Source: Flavobacterium davisii
GTDB lineage: Bacteria; Bacteroidota; Bacteroidia; Flavobacteriales; Flavobacteriaceae
Length of the DNA stretch: 64,000 nt
NCBI RefSeq assembly: GCF_019565505.1
Contig: NZ_CP067378.1
Span: forward strand, 3,072,501 to 3,136,500
Direction of reading: 5' to 3'
Below the pieces are notes generated by a model that searched no databases, was not told where the DNA came from, and saw only the letters and a list, made by a program, of their open reading frames with translations. A program made the translations under genes and the position numbers. Every line of letters begins with the position of its first letter. The stretch's first letter is position 1. Below are positions 17,253 to 27,120 of the stretch, piece by piece.

Positions 17253-19879
17253 ATGATACCAGCACAATTCGATCCAAAGTCAGTAGAAAAAAAATGGTAT
17301 GACTATTGGATGGAAAACAAGTATTTCCGTTCTACACCAGACCATAGAAAACCTTATACAATTACTATTCCGCCACCTAATGTAACAGGCGTGTTGCACA
17401 TGGGACACATGTTAAATAATACTATTCAAGATGTATTAATTCGCCGTGCTCGTTTAAAAGGATTCAACGCTTGTTGGGTTCCGGAACGGATCATGCGTCT
17501 ATTGCTACCGAAGCTAAAGTGGTTGCTAAATTAAAATCTGAAGGTATTAATAAAAATGATTTATCACGTGAAGATTTTTTAAAACATGCTTGGGAATGGA
17601 CAGAAAAATATGGAGGAACTATCCTAGAACAATTAAAGCAATTAGGTTGTTCTTGTGATTGGGATCGCACTAAGTTTACTATGGATGATGACATGACAGC
17701 TTCGGTTATCAAATCATTTGTGGATTTATATAATAAAGGGATGATTTATCGTGGTTATCGTATGGTAAATTGGGATCCAGAAGCTAAAACTACGCTTTCT
17801 GATGAAGAAGTTATTTATGAAGAACGTCAAGGTAAATTATATCATTTAAAATATCAAATTGAAGGAAGTGAAGAATGTGTAATTATAGCAACTACTCGTC
17901 CTGAAACTATTCTAGGTGATACGGCCATCTGTATTCATCCAGAAGATGAACGCTACCAACATTTAAAAGGGAAAAAGGCAATTGTACCTATTTGTAATCG
18001 TGTTATCCCAATTATTTTCGATGATTATGTGGATATGGAATTTGGAACAGGTTGTTTGAAAGTAACGCCTGCTCACGATGTGAATGATAAAGAATTAGGA
18101 GATAAACATAAATTAGAAATTATTGATATTTTTAATGAAGATGCTACTTTGAACTCTTTTGGACTACATTATCAAGGTAAAGATCGTTTTGTTGTACGTG
18201 AAGAAATTACAAAGGAATTGGAAATTATTGGTGCTTTATCTAAAGTAGAAAATCACTTAAATAAAGTAGGTACTTCCGAAAGAACCAAAGCAGTTATTGA
18301 ACCAAGATTATCTGATCAGTGGTTCTTACGAATGGAGGAATTAGTTAAACCAGCTATTAAAGCAGTATTAGAAACAGAAGAAGTAAAATTATATCCTTCT
18401 CGTTTTAATAATACGTATCGTCATTGGATGGAAAACATTCGCGATTGGAATATCTCACGTCAGTTATGGTGGGGGCAACAAATTCCAGCTTACTATTATG
18501 GTGAAGGGAAGGAAGATTTTGTAGTAGCAGAAACGAAGGAAGAAGCTTTATTATTAGCTCAAAAAGTAACTAATAACGTACAATTAACCATAAAGGATTT
18601 AAAGCAAGATCAAGACGCATTAGATACTTGGTTTTCTTCATGGTTATGGCCAATAGCTGTTTTTGGTGGTATGTTAGATGCTGAAAATGAAGATTTTAAA
18701 TACTATTATCCTACCAATGATTTAGTTACAGGTCCCGATATTTTATTCTTTTGGGTAGCTCGTATGATTATAGCAGGTTATGAGTATGCAGATGCTAAAC
18801 CGTTCACTAATGTTTATTTAACAGGTTTAGTACGTGATAAACAAGGGCGCAAAATGTCTAAGTCGTTAGGAAATTCACCAGATCCATTAGATTTAATCGA
18901 GAAATTTGGAGCTGATGGAGTTCGTTGTGGTTTGTTATTAAGTGCATCTGCTGGTAACGATATTTTGTTTGATGAAGAATTGTGTAATCAAGGGAAAGGA
19001 TTTGCGAATAAAATATGGAATGCTTTTCGTTTAATCAAAGGTTGGGAAGTAGCAGATATTGAACAACCTGAAGCTTCTAAATCAGCAATTGCTTGGTATG
19101 AAGCCAAATTACAAAAAACATTAGCTGAAATAGAAGATAATTTTGAGAAATATAGAATATCCGATGCTTTAATGGCTATTTATAAATTAGTTTGGGATGA
19201 TTTTTGTTCTTGGTTTTTAGAAATGATTAAACCGAGGTATCAACAACCTATTGATAAAACTACTTTTGATAAAGCAATTGAAATGTTAGAAGCTAACTTA
19301 AAATTGTTACATCCGTTTATGCCATTTTTAACAGAAGAAATTTGGCAATATATTGCAGATAGAACTCCTGAAGAAGCATTAATTATTTCTCAATGGCCAG
19401 AAGTAAAGCTATATGATGAAAAATTAATTGCAGATTTTGATTTTACAACAGAGGTAATATCAGGAATACGTACTATCCGGAAAGATAAAAATATATCGTT
19501 TAAAGATGCTATTGAATTAAAGGTGGTAAATAATGAAAAAGCTTCTACTTTTTTTGACAGCGTAATTACAAAATTAGGAAATATATCTAGTTTAGAATAT
19601 GTTTCAGAAAAAGTAAATGGAGCGTTATCTTATCGTGTAAAATCAAATGAATTTTTTATTCCAGTAGGCGAGGGGATTGATATTGAGGCTGAAATAAAAA
19701 AATTAACAGAAGAGTTAAATTATACGAAAGGTTTTTTAAAATCTGTTCAAGGTAAACTTTCTAATGAAAAATTTGTTTTAGGGGCTCCTGAACAAGTAAT
19801 TACTAATGAACGTAAAAAAGAAGCGGATGCTTTGGCTAAAATTCTTACTATCGAACAGAGTTTAGCGGGATTAAAATAA
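17253..19879 (+). CDS. valS: Valine--tRNA ligase (frameshifted)
   Basis: Charges tRNA-Val. The class I HIGH-type motif is in [14 protein letters not shown] near residue 45. The editing domain has [17 protein letters not shown]. The second signature is [10 protein letters not shown], the anticodon-binding part contains [14 protein letters not shown], and there is a C-terminal coiled coil. A single G is missing from CCGG at 17483-17484 ([14 protein letters not shown] is split); repaired length is about 876 aa, normal for ValS. Because this enzyme is indispensable and no second copy is visible, the break is almost certainly an error. A TACTTTTG box at 17063-17070 suggests a leader of about 180 nt. 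Confidence 0.95.
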
Positions 19880-19896
19880 AGTTATAACTAATTATC

Positions 19897-19932
19897 AAAA
19901 GCTATCCTATAAAATAAAGGATAGCTTTTTTG
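19897..19932 (+). terminator. Terminator of valS
   Basis: AAAGCTATCCT and AGGATAGCTTT form a stem with loop ATAAAATAA, followed by a T-run. It lies 18 nt after the valS stop. Confidence 0.85.
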
Positions 19933-20021
19933 TATGTTTTTAATTTGATAATTTGAATTGGTAGATGTAAAAAGTTATTTTTTTAAAAAAAAGAAGTTTT
20001 TAGTTTAAATAGCAAACACTT

Positions 20022-20963
20022 TTATTTTTTTGAAAGAGGACTAATAATTTCAACATTTTGAAAAGCAATGGCTCCTCTTAAAACTCCTGAAATTACATTA
20101 CGTAAAGCATCTATAATATGAATTTTCAATTCATTTTTTGGGATTAACAAACTCACTTCTCTTGATGGTTTAGGATCTTTAAAATGACGTAATTTTAATT
20201 TTTCTTTCTCGGATAAGTCAAGAGTATGTAAATAAGGAAGTAAAGTAACACCTAGTCCTTCGTTTGCTAATCGTATAAGTGTTTCAAAACTACCACTTTC
20301 TAATTGAAATTTATTCTCTTTAGATATATTTTTGTTTTGACAAAGATTTAAAATACCATCTCTAAAGCAATGACCATCTTGTAATAACAAAATTTCTTCA
20401 ACATTTAAATCTTCAATTTCCAATTCCGTTTTGCTAAATTTACTATGACTTTCAGGAACATAAACCATAAAAGGTTCATAGTATAGTACAACTTCTTTAA
20501 TTTTTTCTTCTTCTAAAGGAGTAGCAGCTATTGCAGCATCTAAATGACCATTTTTTAATTTAGTTATTATTTCAGCTGTATTTAATTCCTCTATAATTAG
20601 TTTAACTTTTGGATATTTTTTTATAAAATTATTTAAAAACATAGGTAATAAGGTAGGCATTACCGTTGGTATAATACCAATTCTAAATTCACCTCCTATG
20701 AAACCCTTTTCTTGATCAACAATATCCTGAATTCGATCAGCTTCATTTACTATATTCTTAGCTTGCTCTACAATTTTTCTTCCAACTTCAGTAAGTTGAA
20801 TAGGTTTCTTTGTTCTGTCAAAAATGATAATATCCAGTTCTTCCTCAATTTTTTGAATCTGCATACTCAGTGTAGGTTGCGTTACAAAACATTTTTCAGC
20901 TGCTTGTGTAAAATTTTTATGTTCTGCTACAGCCAATACATACTGTAATTGTGTAATAGTCAT
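20022..20963 (-). CDS. oxyR: Hydrogen peroxide-responsive regulator OxyR
   Basis: A LysR-type regulator of 313 aa. It has an N-terminal winged helix (QLQYVLAVAEHKNFTQAAEK, TQPTLSMQIQKIEEELD) and a periplasmic-binding-like effector domain. The redox pair is visible in LLLQDGHCFRDGILNLCQN: by my count Cys199 and Cys208, the same positions as the disulfide-forming cysteines of E. coli OxyR. This makes peroxide sensing highly likely, not just generic LysR membership. It is divergent from dps, a classical OxyR target, across a 234-bp intergenic region. The gene is intact. Confidence 0.92.
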   Translation of the reverse strand: MTITQLQYVLAVAEHKNFTQAAEKCFVTQPTLSMQIQKIEEELDIIIFDRTKKPIQLTEVGRKIVEQAKNIVNEADRIQDIVDQEKGFIGGEFRIGIIPTVMPTLLPMFLNNFIKKYPKVKLIIEELNTAEIITKLKNGHLDAAIAATPLEEEKIKEVVLYYEPFMVYVPESHSKFSKTELEIEDLNVEEILLLQDGHCFRDGILNLCQNKNISKENKFQLESGSFETLIRLANEGLGVTLLPYLHTLDLSEKEKLKLRHFKDPKPSREVSLLIPKNELKIHIIDALRNVISGVLRGAIAFQNVEIISPLSKK

Positions 20964-21074
20964 TTGATAAGGTTTTTTTATACAAATATAAATAGAATCA
21001 ATTTATTTTATAGTATAAAGTAGTTAAATAAAAATACTTTTGAACTGAAAAGGAATGCTTTATTGAATAAATGA

Positions 21075-21146
21075 TACAATTTAACATTTTGTATTTATTT
21101 TGTTGTTAAAGATAAGATTAATCCGTAATGATTAAAAATAATTTTG
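21075..21146 (+). promoter_or_regulatory. oxyR-dps intergenic control region
   Basis: It contains an inverted repeat TACAATTTAACATTTTGTA (21075-21093; arms TACAA/TTGTA) and, downstream, a -7-type box TAATTTTG (21139-21146) placed to serve dps. No good -33 TTG is seen at 19 nt, as expected for an activator-dependent promoter. Binding by OxyR is inferred from context only. Confidence 0.4.
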
Positions 21147-21197
21147 TCAAAATTTAATAATGAAAAAGAGATAAAAATAATTAAATAACAGACTGAA

Positions 21198-21680
21198 ATG
21201 AAAATAAATAACTTAGGATTACCAGTAGAAGAAACAAAAGAATTAACAATTCAATTGAATATGTTATTATCTAATTTTCAAATTTATTATCAAAACCTGA
21301 GAGGTTTACATTGGAATATACGTGGAAAAAGATTTTTCGATTTACATCTAAAATTTGAAGAGTTATATAATGATTCACAGCTTAAAATTGATATGATAGC
21401 TGAACGCATTTTAACTTTAGGAGCTATACCTTATCATACTTTTGAAGATTATTTAAAAAATAGTGAACTTATAGCTGGTAAAAATATTTCTAATGATGAA
21501 AAAGCTATTAAGCTAATTGTAGAATCCATTACGACTTTATTAGTAATAGAACGTAAGATTTTAAAGAACTCAGATATCATAGATGATGAAGGAACTAGCT
21601 CTATGATGAGTGATTTTATAAAAGAACAAGAAAAAACCATCTGGATGATGAGTGCATGGTTAGAAGAAACAACTAATTAG
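21198..21680 (+). CDS. dps: Dps family ferritin-like DNA protection protein
   Basis: 160 aa, the typical Dps length. The conserved ferroxidase ligands are visible in NLRGLHWNIRGKRFFDLHLK and FEELYNDSQLKIDMIAERI. Dps forms dodecamers that oxidise and store iron using peroxide and shield DNA in stationary phase. It is divergent from oxyR and therefore a likely member of its regulon. The stop overlaps by 4 nt the stop of the convergent LETM1-like gene. Confidence 0.92.
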   Translation: MKINNLGLPVEETKELTIQLNMLLSNFQIYYQNLRGLHWNIRGKRFFDLHLKFEELYNDSQLKIDMIAERILTLGAIPYHTFEDYLKNSELIAGKNISNDEKAIKLIVESITTLLVIERKILKNSDIIDDEGTSSMMSDFIKEQEKTIWMMSAWLEETTN

Positions 21681-22878
21681 TGTTTATCTAAATTTTCATT
21701 AAAAGCAGAAGGAAGAAGCTTAGGAATAAATTTTATAAGTATAGGTAATAATAAACTACCTCCGTGTACTAGAAAAATGGTAAGTGAGGGAATTGTTTTA
21801 CAAATGTCTAATATTTGGTTCTTAACTTTTTTCTTTTCTTCGGGATTAAGTTCCCTTGTGGTAGATTGTGATAATAATATAACGAGTTCTTTGCTTTGTG
21901 ATAGTTCAATTAAAAGACGTTTCTTATTTCTTTGTATTAATGTTTGAATATTTAAACTAGTTTGGTCATAAAAATGTTTAACAGGATTTGAATAATTAAA
22001 ATAAGGAATACGTTTTTTGTGAAGACCTAAAAATAGATCCATGTCATTAATACTTTTACTAACAAAAGAATCTGAAAGATTTAATTGATGATTTAAAAGT
22101 TTTAAAAAATGACGTTCAGATTCATCCATTTGACCGTCATTCCATAATGCCATATTGGTAAGATCCATGAGGTAGAATTTTTCGTAATCATCTATTAGAT
22201 AGGAAAGATCAATATTTTCTAAAGTCGTTTTCGTATTTGTTCTGTTAAATTTAGAATAGCGAACAGAAGAATCAAATAATCTTTGCAAAAGATCATCATA
22301 TACAGATTTTGTAGTTTTCGTATTTAATGCTAATGAAATAACGTTTACAATTATTTCTTCAATTTTTTTTAGATATTTTTTAGGTAAATAACCGTTTTCA
22401 ATGTATTTTTTGAATGCTAGTACATCAATGAATAATAAAGCATTTGTTACGATATGTGAAAAATTTTTACTAATAATATTATCATTTGTCTTGATACGAT
22501 TAGAAATGATTTTTTCTAATTTACTTTCAAAACTATCATTTGGTAAAAAAAAGTCAAAAAGCCCAGAATCTATTGGATGTAATTCTTGATAAAATGTAAT
22601 AATATCTTGAGTAAATTGTATGCTGTTATTATTCTTTTTATGATTTGATAAATTCCAAATAAAGAATTTAGTAAAGCAATTTTTGAAATTTCTTCTATAG
22701 TAAGTGAATCAATTTCAATGGGTATAGGTGTTATGAAACAAGTTGTATAACCTACTAAAAAGCCACTGTTTCTAGTAGCTATATAAAAGCTTTCAGAATC
22801 AAATATATTAAACTGCTCTTGTGAGGATTGCTCAAAGAAAAATTTGTGTACCCAACCGTGTGCTGATGGATTTATCAT
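21677..22878 (-). CDS. LETM1-related biofilm-associated protein (frameshifted)
   Basis: About 400 aa after repair of one frameshift. The T5 tract at 22635-22639 (A5 on the coding strand) is one base short; beyond it the protein continues NKNNNSIQFTQDIITFYQEL and stays open to the end. The start is ATG 22878 (MINPSAHGWVHKFFFEQSS). The middle part resembles TerB-like helical bundles (LMDLTNMALWNDGQMDESER). The C-terminus has the LETM1-like segment KKKVKNQILDICKTIPSLTI followed by FLVHGGSLLLPILIKFIPKL, a probable membrane segment. The family is conserved in Flavobacteriia; its role is unproven. Confidence 0.8.
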
Positions 22879-22923
22879 GTGACAAATTAATAGAAAAAAA
22901 AAAATTGAAACAAATTTATATAA

Positions 22924-22968
22924 TGTAATCTAGTTAACATTTAGTCGTCGTTTTGAAAACTAATTTTG
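22924..22968 (+). promoter_or_regulatory. Palindromic operator and promoter of the DM13 operon
   Basis: The element TGTAATCTAGTTAACA (22924-22939) continues into TTTA, then 17 nt, then the -7 box TAATTTTG (22961-22968). The same element with the same spacing lies before msrB (25927-25971). The -33 region lacks a TTG and coincides with the palindrome edge, which fits an activator centred near -41. Confidence 0.6.
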
Positions 22969-23058
22969 TGTTAATATACTATAGATAATATAAACTATAT
23001 AATTACAAGAAAAAAGAAAGAATCTTTTTGCAAATAAATAAATTGAATTATAATAAAT

Positions 23059-23471
23059 ATGAAAAAAAAATACTTCTTGGATTGTCTTTTTTAATTTTTT
23101 CTTGTGAGCAAGAAGGCGTATTAGTAAAACAAAATACAACTCTGAAAGTTAGCGAATCAGCAGTTTTGTTGCAAACAGGAAATTTTTTGCCTACTTCGGG
23201 AATTTCAGCTGTAGGTAAAGTAGATTTATTTTTAGATAAAGAACAGTATAAATTAAAATTGTCGGATGTTATGGTATCATCAGGACCAGACCTAAGAGTT
23301 TATTTATCTAAATCTGATACAACAAATTCCGTCATTAATCTAGGTAATTTTATGAATAATGAAACAACTACCTATTTAATACCATCGGGAATTAATATAA
23401 AAGAATATCGTTATGTTTTAATTCATTGCCAGCAATACGATCATATTTTTGCAACAGCCTTGCTAAAATAA
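23059..23471 (+). CDS. DM13 domain lipoprotein (start region frameshifted)
   Basis: About 137 aa. A lipobox-like LGLSFLIFSC precedes the mature protein, so it should be a lipoprotein. The remainder matches a DM13 domain: GKVDLFLDKEQYKLKLSD, SSGPDLRVYLSKSDT, LGNFMNNETTTYLIPSGINI and a terminal YVLIHCQQYDHIFATALLK. DM13 domains have been proposed as redox or electron-transfer modules carrying a conserved cysteine, here HCQ. The open frame can start at TTG 23028. I prefer ATG 23059 with one A missing from the A9 tract 23062-23070, because it gives a standard lysine-rich signal (MKKKILLGLSF). It is the first gene of a probable three-gene operon. Confidence 0.75.
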
Positions 23472-23532
23472 TTAATAATAAAAAAAATAAACAATAAACA
23501 ATAAACAAATAATCAATAAATAACACAAAAGT

Positions 23533-24438
23533 ATGAATGCTAAAATAAAAATTACACTATTCTTATTATTAGGTGTTGGTGCCCAATCTTTAACAGCACA
23601 AGGATGTAGCGATGCTGGATTTTGTTCTGTAGGAAATCCTTTTAAAACTACAAATAAAGATGTAAAAAACTATATAGAGCTTAATGCAGGTTATGGTTTA
23701 GGTGAACAAAATGTAAATATTTTATCATCGCATTTAGCTTATACGCGCTTATTTACAGACAAATTTGCTATGAATGTAAAAATTACAGGTTTAGCAGCAA
23801 GTGGAGATTTTGGAAAAAGAGCCAATGTAGGAGATTTATTTGTAACAGCCAATTATAGATTAAATGATTCAGACCAATTAAAATGGTCAGGATTATTAGG
23901 AGTAAAAATTCCGTTGACAAATGCGAATGATAAAATTAGTAATATTTCTTTACCTATGCCTTATCAGTCAAGTTTAGGAACCTATGATATAATAGGTGGT
24001 ATTGAAGCAGGACTAAAAAAATGGGATTTTAATTTAGCAGCTCAAATACCATTAAATGACAATAAAAATTCTTACTTAAGTAATTTATCTCCAACGCAAG
24101 AATTTGTTTCCTCTAACTTATTGCATAGAAAACCAGATGTATTATTTAGATCGAGTTATAAAATATTGTTGGCAAATGAGCAATTAACATTAAAACCTAA
24201 TTTATTATTTATTTACCATTTAGGAAATGATTCATATATAGATCAATTTAATCAAAAAGTTACAATAGCCAATTCCAATGGTTTAACACTTAATGGAAAT
24301 ATTATTGCAAATTATAAGTTGGGTGCTAATAGTAGTATCGAAACATCTTTAGCAGCTCCGTTTGTAATACGTCAAGTTCGTCCTGATGGTTTAACTAGAA
24401 CATTTACTTTTGGTGTAACATTTAAACAAGGATTTTAA
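23533..24438 (+). CDS. Outer membrane beta-barrel protein
   Basis: 301 aa. A signal peptide (MNAKIKITLFLLLGVGAQSLTAQ) is followed by GCSDAGFCSVG and then alternating amphipathic strands such as YIELNAGYGLGEQNVNIL and ANVGDLFVTANYRLNDSDQL. It ends with an aromatic-terminated strand (TFTFGVTFKQGF), typical of outer-membrane barrels. The exact family is unrecognised; it looks like a small porin or transporter-type barrel. It lies 61 nt after the DM13 gene and 4 nt before the next gene, so the three are probably one transcript. Confidence 0.7.
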   Translation: MNAKIKITLFLLLGVGAQSLTAQGCSDAGFCSVGNPFKTTNKDVKNYIELNAGYGLGEQNVNILSSHLAYTRLFTDKFAMNVKITGLAASGDFGKRANVGDLFVTANYRLNDSDQLKWSGLLGVKIPLTNANDKISNISLPMPYQSSLGTYDIIGGIEAGLKKWDFNLAAQIPLNDNKNSYLSNLSPTQEFVSSNLLHRKPDVLFRSSYKILLANEQLTLKPNLLFIYHLGNDSYIDQFNQKVTIANSNGLTLNGNIIANYKLGANSSIETSLAAPFVIRQVRPDGLTRTFTFGVTFKQGF

Positions 24439-24442
24439 TAAA

Positions 24443-25825
24443 ATGCGAAGTTTAATTATTTTAGCCTGTGGTGCAGTAAGTACTAGTTTTGGACAAAAAG
24501 TAATTTCTGAAATTTCATATAAAGAAGAAAAACAACCATTAGAGTATGTTTATTTACCTAACCAAGATAAAGTTGTTATAATTCAAGGAAAGCCCGTAAA
24601 TAAAGTATATAAAAATGAAATACAGGATATATGGGCTTTAGATAAAGATGGATTTACACAAAAATTAATTTCAAATGAAAGATTAGCCAATTGTGTTTTT
24701 TCACCAATAGAAACCGCTTTTTTAATAGGTAAAATTTCAGATAAAAATGAGTTTCCAAAAGAATACAAACTTAATTTAGATGGTTCCTCAAGTAATTTTT
24801 TTAAGATTAATGAAAACTTTAGATATTTTAATGATATCTATGGACTTTCAATAGTTAATCAAAAAAACAGCGAAAAAGTCGACCTTAAAAATGATGATTT
24901 ATTTTTAAAAGTAGTCGATTTGTTTTCAGGTCAAGCAACTCAAAATAAGTTAATTAAGCCTGATTTGAATAAAATTGAAAATAAAACAACAACTGTTTAT
25001 TCAGAAGGAGTAAATTTTGATGTTCGTATAAATGAAGATAATATTAGTTTTATTACCAAATCAATCAATAAAAACTATAAATCAGCAACAATTTATAGAA
25101 GCGTATATGATTTGAATGGAACTAAAATTGGTGATTTTTCATACCTAATAGATGTACCTAAATATTTTTTATTATTTGCTGACAATGGAGGTGGTACAAT
25201 AATTGATGATAAAAAAAATAAAAAACTTTCTGAATTAGCAATAAATAATTACGTAATTGATAAAAGTACAGGACATGTATATGTATTTGGTATTTTTGGA
25301 AATGAACCAAAAGAATTAGGTGAAAATACTAATATACCATTAGGATTATATGTATTTAAATTTGATACTAAAGGAAAATTAATTTGGGAATCAGTACAAG
25401 AAATAACAGACATAACAGGTTTTAATCAAAGACAAGATAGCTCTAATATCAACTTGTCATTACGAATACGCAAAGATGAGGTCTTATGTACTGTAAGTTC
25501 AAAAGATTTGAATTATTCAGATGTAATTGCAATACAAAATGATACAGGAGAAAAAAGATCAGATCATTTTTTAAAATTTAATTCAGATCAAAATGGTATT
25601 TACGAAAATGGAATACGATCTAATTTAATTATAGATCTATTCAAAGAATTTAGAATGGATAAAGAAACCCTTTATTTTATAAATAGTTCAGAATCATTGC
25701 GAAAATATCTAAACTCATTAGATAAAACAAAAACATTATTTTTCAAAAGTTATATCGCTAAAAAAGGCTTTTGGTTAATAGAAACGGATAATGCTTCGTA
25801 TAGTAAAGTGTTATTTTTTAGTTAA
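24443..25825 (+). CDS. Secreted hypothetical protein, propeller-like
   Basis: 460 aa. A short signal peptide (MRSLIILACGAVSTSFGQ) is followed by a long, strand-rich region. Repeating patterns such as YVYLPNQDKVVIIQGKP, KSATIYRSVYDLNGTKIG and GLYVFKFDTKGKLIWESV are reminiscent of beta-propeller blades. No catalytic motif is seen and the family is unknown to me. It starts 4 nt after the barrel gene and ends at a terminator, so it should act at the cell envelope with the DM13 lipoprotein and the barrel. Confidence 0.6.
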   Translation: MRSLIILACGAVSTSFGQKVISEISYKEEKQPLEYVYLPNQDKVVIIQGKPVNKVYKNEIQDIWALDKDGFTQKLISNERLANCVFSPIETAFLIGKISDKNEFPKEYKLNLDGSSSNFFKINENFRYFNDIYGLSIVNQKNSEKVDLKNDDLFLKVVDLFSGQATQNKLIKPDLNKIENKTTTVYSEGVNFDVRINEDNISFITKSINKNYKSATIYRSVYDLNGTKIGDFSYLIDVPKYFLLFADNGGGTIIDDKKNKKLSELAINNYVIDKSTGHVYVFGIFGNEPKELGENTNIPLGLYVFKFDTKGKLIWESVQEITDITGFNQRQDSSNINLSLRIRKDEVLCTVSSKDLNYSDVIAIQNDTGEKRSDHFLKFNSDQNGIYENGIRSNLIIDLFKEFRMDKETLYFINSSESLRKYLNSLDKTKTLFFKSYIAKKGFWLIETDNASYSKVLFFS

Positions 25826-25838
25826 GTTTGTTTGATTA

Positions 25839-25864
25839 GGTGCTCATAAATTGAGCACCTTTTT
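25839..25864 (+). terminator. Terminator of the DM13 operon
   Basis: GGTGCTCA, loop TAAAT, TGAGCACC, then TTTTT. It ends the three-gene unit before the msrBA promoter. Confidence 0.88.
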
Positions 25865-25926
25865 CGTTCTTAATTAAAAATATTAAGTTTTAAAAAATGA
25901 CAATACTATGTTAAGAAATTGATAGA

Positions 25927-25971
25927 TGTAACCTAGTTTACATTTAACAAATTTGAACACACTTACCTTTG
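25927..25971 (+). promoter_or_regulatory. Palindromic operator and promoter of msrBA
   Basis: TGTAACCTAGTTTACA (25927-25942) continues into TTTA, then 17 nt, then the -7 box TACCTTTG (25964-25971). It is the same element, with identical spacing, as at 22924-22968. Arms TGTAA/TTACA surround the self-complementary CTAG centre. Confidence 0.6.
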
Positions 25972-25994
25972 GTATACAATATAAAAGAACCACT

Positions 25995-26510
25995 ATGATT
26001 ACGATTTTAAAAAAAAGTATTCTCTTTTTACTACTTACTATGTTAAACAGTATGAATGCTCAAAACGGAAAAATAAAAAACCCATATTATTCTCATACAG
26101 CTACTGATAAATTAAAATTGAGTGACAAAGAATGGAAGTCTATTTTATCAGAAGATTTGTATTTAGTATCTAGAAAAGCACATACAGAAGCTTCCTTTAC
26201 AGGAAAATATTGGAATTATACAGGAAAAGGAACTTATTATTGTGCCGCTTGTGGAAATACATTATTTCGATCAGACGCTAAATTTGCAAGCTCATGTGGA
26301 TGGCCTAGTTTTTTTGAACAAGTAAATAAAAAAAGTATCGTTTTTAAAGATGATAAGTCACATGGAATGAGTAGAATAGAAGCCTTATGTAGTCGTTGTG
26401 ATGGCCATTTAGGTCATTTATTTGATGATGGTCCAGAACCTACTGGGAAACGCTATTGTATGAATTCAATAGCTTTAGATTTTGAACCCGATTCTAAAAT
26501 AAAAAAATAA
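25995..26510 (+). CDS. msrB: Exported methionine-(R)-sulfoxide reductase MsrB
   Basis: 171 aa from ATG 25995, which I prefer over an upstream in-frame start because it gives a clean signal peptide (ITILKKSILFLLLTMLNSMN). The SelR domain has zinc-binding pairs Cys83/Cys86 (YYCAACGN) and Cys132/Cys135 (LCSRCDGH) and the catalytic Cys155 in GKRYCMNSIALDFEP. It reduces methionine-R-sulfoxide in envelope proteins. It is followed after 4 nt by msrA, so both stereoisomers can be repaired outside the cytoplasm. The upstream operator links it to the DM13 operon. Confidence 0.92.
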   Translation: MITILKKSILFLLLTMLNSMNAQNGKIKNPYYSHTATDKLKLSDKEWKSILSEDLYLVSRKAHTEASFTGKYWNYTGKGTYYCAACGNTLFRSDAKFASSCGWPSFFEQVNKKSIVFKDDKSHGMSRIEALCSRCDGHLGHLFDDGPEPTGKRYCMNSIALDFEPDSKIKK

Positions 26511-26514
26511 AAAT

Positions 26515-27120
26515 ATGAAAAAGACAATCATTATTTTAATCAGTTTTTTTAACATGATAGTTGCAGCTCAAACAAAAAAAAATAATATTGAAACCATTAC
26601 ATTAGGAGGTGGTTGTTTTTGGTGTATTGAAGCTGTTTTTGATAATCTAGATGGTGTTATTTCAGCTGAATCGGGATATTCAGGAGGAACTATTCTAAAT
26701 CCTACCTATCAAGAAGTGTCTACAGGAGAAACAGGTTTTGCGGAAGTAGTTCAGGTAAAATACGATACGACAAAAACTAATTTAGATGAAATTTTTAAAA
26801 TATTCTTTACAGTACACGATCCCACCACTCTAAATCGGCAAGGTGCAGATGTAGGATCTCAATATCGTTCTGTTATTTTTTATGCTAATGAAAACCAAAA
26901 AAATAAAGCAAAAGATTTATTGGCAGCATTAGAAAAATCAAAAGCATATAGAGCTAAAATTGTAACTACATTAGAGCCATTTAAAGGCTTCACAAAAGCT
27001 GAAAATTATCACCAAAATTATTACGAAAATAATAAGACTAAAAGTTACTGTCAATATGTTATTCAACCCAAATTAGAAAAATTTGAAAAAGTTTTTAAAG
27101 AGCGTTTAAAGAAAAAATAA
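26515..27120 (+). CDS. msrA: Exported methionine-(S)-sulfoxide reductase MsrA
   Basis: 201 aa with a signal peptide (MKKTIIILISFFNMIVAAQ). The catalytic motif GGGCFWC places the active Cys at residue 34. Further conserved segments are GVISAESGYSGG, VVQVKYD, FFTVHDPTTLNRQGADVGSQ and AENYHQNY. It reduces methionine-S-sulfoxide. It is co-transcribed with msrB (4-nt gap). The exported form is typical of Bacteroidota, where the pair serves periplasmic protein repair. Confidence 0.93.
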   Translation: MKKTIIILISFFNMIVAAQTKKNNIETITLGGGCFWCIEAVFDNLDGVISAESGYSGGTILNPTYQEVSTGETGFAEVVQVKYDTTKTNLDEIFKIFFTVHDPTTLNRQGADVGSQYRSVIFYANENQKNKAKDLLAALEKSKAYRAKIVTTLEPFKGFTKAENYHQNYYENNKTKSYCQYVIQPKLEKFEKVFKERLKKK

